Positions 61,837-64,000 of a stretch of DNA of 64,000 nucleotides are shown in pieces. This DNA comes from Calditrichia bacterium. Lineage in GTDB: Bacteria; Calditrichota; Calditrichia; Calditrichales; J004. The first letter of the stretch is position 1, and the number at the start of each line of letters is the position of its first letter. Made by a program: the position numbers and the translations under genes. A model generated the notes under the pieces. That model saw nothing but the letters and a program-made list of their open reading frames with translations, did no database searches and was not told where the DNA came from. Location of the stretch: contig JACKAO010000001.1 of NCBI GenBank assembly GCA_020635035.1, forward strand, positions 490,899 through 554,898. Direction: 5' to 3'.

Positions 61837-64000
61837 CTATTTTCTAAAAGTAAACTGTTCTCCAGCTTTTAATTGAATATCTATTTCAGTGTCATTGTAA
61901 ACAATTTTAGTTTTGCCGCCGCCGATTGATGTTATAGTTGCATTTTCAAGCTGATTATTCTGCCATTCAATATCGACAACAAAGTTACCACGTGCTTTTA
62001 AACCACTTACATAACCATTTTTCCATACATCTGGTAAAGCTGGAAGAAGCAGGATCTGATTATCATCCCGGGACTGCAGCAGCATTTCTGCGATTCCTGC
62101 TGTATATCCAAAGTTTCCATCAATCTGGAACGGCGGGTGGGCATCAAACAGGTTTATATACATCGATTTCTTTAAAAGTAATTGAATATGCTCGTGCGCC
62201 ATATTTCCATCCTGTAATCTTGCTGCAAGATTTATGAGCCAGGCTCTGCTCCATCCTGTTCCGGCTCCGCCATGTTCAAGGCGATAATCTAATGTTTTTC
62301 GCGCTGCATTAAATAGTTCTGGAGTATCTTTACTTATGTAATTACCCGGATGAAACGCATAAAGATGTGACATATGGCGATGACCTTTTTCCAACTCCTG
62401 GTATTCGCGATCCCACTCCAATATTCTGCCATCACTTCCTAAAACTACACCCGGTCTTAAATTGGATCGTTTTATTTTCAAACTATCCAGAAATGCATTT
62501 TCAATATTTAATAAACGACATGTTTCAATATAATTATCGAATACTTCAGCGATAACCTGCTGATCCATAGCACTACCAAGGCATGTTGCTACGGTATCGT
62601 CATTTGCCATAATATACTGGTTCTCCGGAGACGTAGAAGGTGCGGAGATAAGGAAACCGTCTCTCGGGTCTTTAATCAGCCAGTCAAAATAAAAATGAGC
62701 TACTTCATTTAGTGCGGGGTATACCCTTTTCTTCAAGAATTTTATATCCGTTGTAAATTTATAATGCTGCCAATAGTGCTGCATCATCCAACCTGCAGCG
62801 CCAAAGGAACACCCCCAATAAGCAGTGGATGCCCTTAAAAAAGCAGGTGCCCACAAGTCAGATGCATGCGGTAGAAATGATCCACGACAGCCAAAATTAT
62901 CTCTTGCGGTTGCTTTTCCCCTTTCAATCAGACGATCAACATAATCAAAAAGTGGTTCATTTAGTTCGCCAAGATTTGTAACATCTGCCGGCCAATAATT
63001 CATTTGCAGATTAATATTCAAATGATAATCCGCGTTCCAGGGCGCCTGAATATGCTCATTCCATAAGCCCTGAAGGTTTGCAGGATTCGTTCCGGTGCGT
63101 GATGAGCTAATAAGCAGATATCGCCCATATTGGAATAATATAGCTTCGAGATCCGGATCACTGTTTCCCGATTTGATTCTTTCAAGTCGCTTATCGGTAG
63201 TAAGTGAATCCAAAAGATTTTTACCAAGATTCAGATCTACTCGGTTATACAATTTTTGATAGTCAGCAATATGATCATTCAATAATTCATCAAATGATTT
63301 TCTTGCTGTTAACTTCAACTGATTCTCATTGATCTTTTTAAAATCATCATGATAAAATGAACTGTTTGACACCAAAATCAGGATCAACTCTTTAACATTA
63401 TTTACAAGTAAATAATCAGCTTGCGATTTAACAATGCCACCTTTATTTCTAACAGAGATTCTCGTTTCAAATTTGACCCCATGTAATATTTCAGTCTTCT
63501 CTGATTTAAACATTCCGTTTCGTTGGGTTACTTCACCGGACATTTTAAGTTGGTTATTTTCCGCAGTCGTTATTACCGTTGGCTGTCCATTATCCATCGG
63601 GCGCGTTAATTGTATTTTTCCACTGAATCCATTTTCAGAATCTGAAGAAAATTTAATTACGATTACCTGATCAGCAGCGGAGGCGAATACTTTTTGGGTG
63701 ATTTTAGATCCATCTGCTATATATTTTACATCTACACAGGCAGTATTCAGATTAAGCTCTCTTTGATAATTTTTAACATCTTTAAATCCCAAATTAATAT
63801 AAAGGTCACCCAAAGTTTGATGTGAACGAATAATACTTTTTTGAGAAAATTTTTCTACCACCAAAGCATCTGCTTCTTTATTTCTATTCTGAAAGAGCAG
63901 TTTTCTAATTTGTTCAAGGTCTTTTTTGTTTCCTTCCGGATTATCCCATTCAGCACTTCCGGGCCACATTGAGTCGTCATTGAGCTGAATACGCTCAATA
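61837..64000 (-). CDS. Glycoside hydrolase family 95 alpha-L-fucosidase-like (5' end beyond window)
   Basis: The frame is open to the window edge, where it reads IERIQLNDDSMWPGSAEW, the GH95 N-terminal region (usually ERIQLNEDTLWSG), so the gene continues upstream and at least 720 residues are seen. The beta-sandwich N-domain is followed by an (alpha/alpha)6 barrel with AGL-type motifs: LWNEHIQAPWNADYHLNINL then QMNYWPADVTNL (the catalytic Asn pair), and DGNFGYTAGIAEMLLQS. GH95 enzymes invert 1,2-alpha-L-fucosides or L-galactosides. Catalytic residues by position look intact. A signal peptide would lie outside the window. Confidence 0.92.
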   Translation of the reverse strand, partial: IERIQLNDDSMWPGSAEWDNPEGNKKDLEQIRKLLFQNRNKEADALVVEKFSQKSIIRSHQTLGDLYINLGFKDVKNYQRELNLNTACVDVKYIADGSKITQKVFASAADQVIVIKFSSDSENGFSGKIQLTRPMDNGQPTVITTAENNQLKMSGEVTQRNGMFKSEKTEILHGVKFETRISVRNKGGIVKSQADYLLVNNVKELILILVSNSSFYHDDFKKINENQLKLTARKSFDELLNDHIADYQKLYNRVDLNLGKNLLDSLTTDKRLERIKSGNSDPDLEAILFQYGRYLLISSSRTGTNPANLQGLWNEHIQAPWNADYHLNINLQMNYWPADVTNLGELNEPLFDYVDRLIERGKATARDNFGCRGSFLPHASDLWAPAFLRASTAYWGCSFGAAGWMMQHYWQHYKFTTDIKFLKKRVYPALNEVAHFYFDWLIKDPRDGFLISAPSTSPENQYIMANDDTVATCLGSAMDQQVIAEVFDNYIETCRLLNIENAFLDSLKIKRSNLRPGVVLGSDGRILEWDREYQELEKGHRHMSHLYAFHPGNYISKDTPELFNAARKTLDYRLEHGGAGTGWSRAWLINLAARLQDGNMAHEHIQLLLKKSMYINLFDAHPPFQIDGNFGYTAGIAEMLLQSRDDNQILLLPALPDVWKNGYVSGLKARGNFVVDIEWQNNQLENATITSIGGGKTKIVYNDTEIDIQLKAGEQFTFRK

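Overview
The window is an AT-rich stretch of chromosome from a diderm (Gram-negative-type) bacterium. The outer-membrane genes lpxD, ompH/skp, bamA and tamB show a lipid A-containing outer membrane. Two promoters resemble the TAnnTTTG type of the Bacteroidota/FCB group, and the gene content fits an uncultured FCB lineage such as Calditrichota. That placement is inference; no rRNA is present to settle it. I see no tRNA, rRNA, CRISPR array, transposase, phage or plasmid gene. No gene-free gap exceeds about 205 bases, and most genes are on the minus strand in tightly packed operons.

Layout: (1) 1-7910, minus: envelope biogenesis operon tamB-bamA-ompH-lpxD (lpxD cut by the window edge). (2) 8061-12193, minus: an ETF:quinone-oxidoreductase-like Fe-S membrane protein with its terminator, and a dipeptidyl peptidase III lipoprotein. 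(3) 12279-15463, plus: arginine biosynthesis argB-argC-argJ behind a good promoter. (4) 15474-30038, minus: housekeeping and metabolic genes (AI-2E family permease, thioredoxin-like, PAP2, dcd, acyl-CoA carboxylase beta, radC, a receiver-PATAN-Roadblock regulator, cdsA, purD, uvrB, aldo/keto reductase, transglutaminase-like). (5) 30152-32799, plus: an ECF sigma factor, a membrane-anchored putative anti-sigma with HEAT-like repeats, and an exported DUF4097-like protein with a very regular 18-residue repeat. It ends at a strong bidirectional terminator, opposite a 56-residue lipoprotein gene too short for routine ORF calling. (6) 33182-46741, minus: a DHH phosphoesterase, cytochrome c, polysaccharide deacetylase, Ald/PNT-like dehydrogenase and M16 peptidase, then the conserved translation/RNA operon rimP-nusA-infB-DUF503-rbfA-truB-ribF-rpsO-pnp. 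(7) 46881-49272: Mn-type superoxide dismutase, a stand-alone DnaJ C-terminal domain and a DUF3108 protein. (8) 49316-61827: a surface-glycan cluster with an MsbA-like ABC exporter, a LicC-like nucleotidyltransferase, two CDP-glycerol-glycerophosphotransferase-like proteins, a sulfotransferase, LicD, a TagD-like cytidylyltransferase, three GT9 and one GT4 glycosyltransferases, a pyruvyltransferase and DUF6165. (9) 61837-64000: a GH95 alpha-L-fucosidase running off the window.

The most interesting parts are the glycan cluster, which puts teichoic-acid/phosphocholine-type chemistry in a lipid A-bearing cell, and the sigma/anti-sigma/18-residue-repeat module. Smaller points are a palindromic repeat that became the C-terminus of the sulfotransferase, an imperfect inverted repeat beside the TagD-like gene, and a terminator-like hairpin in the leader of the rimP-nusA-infB operon.
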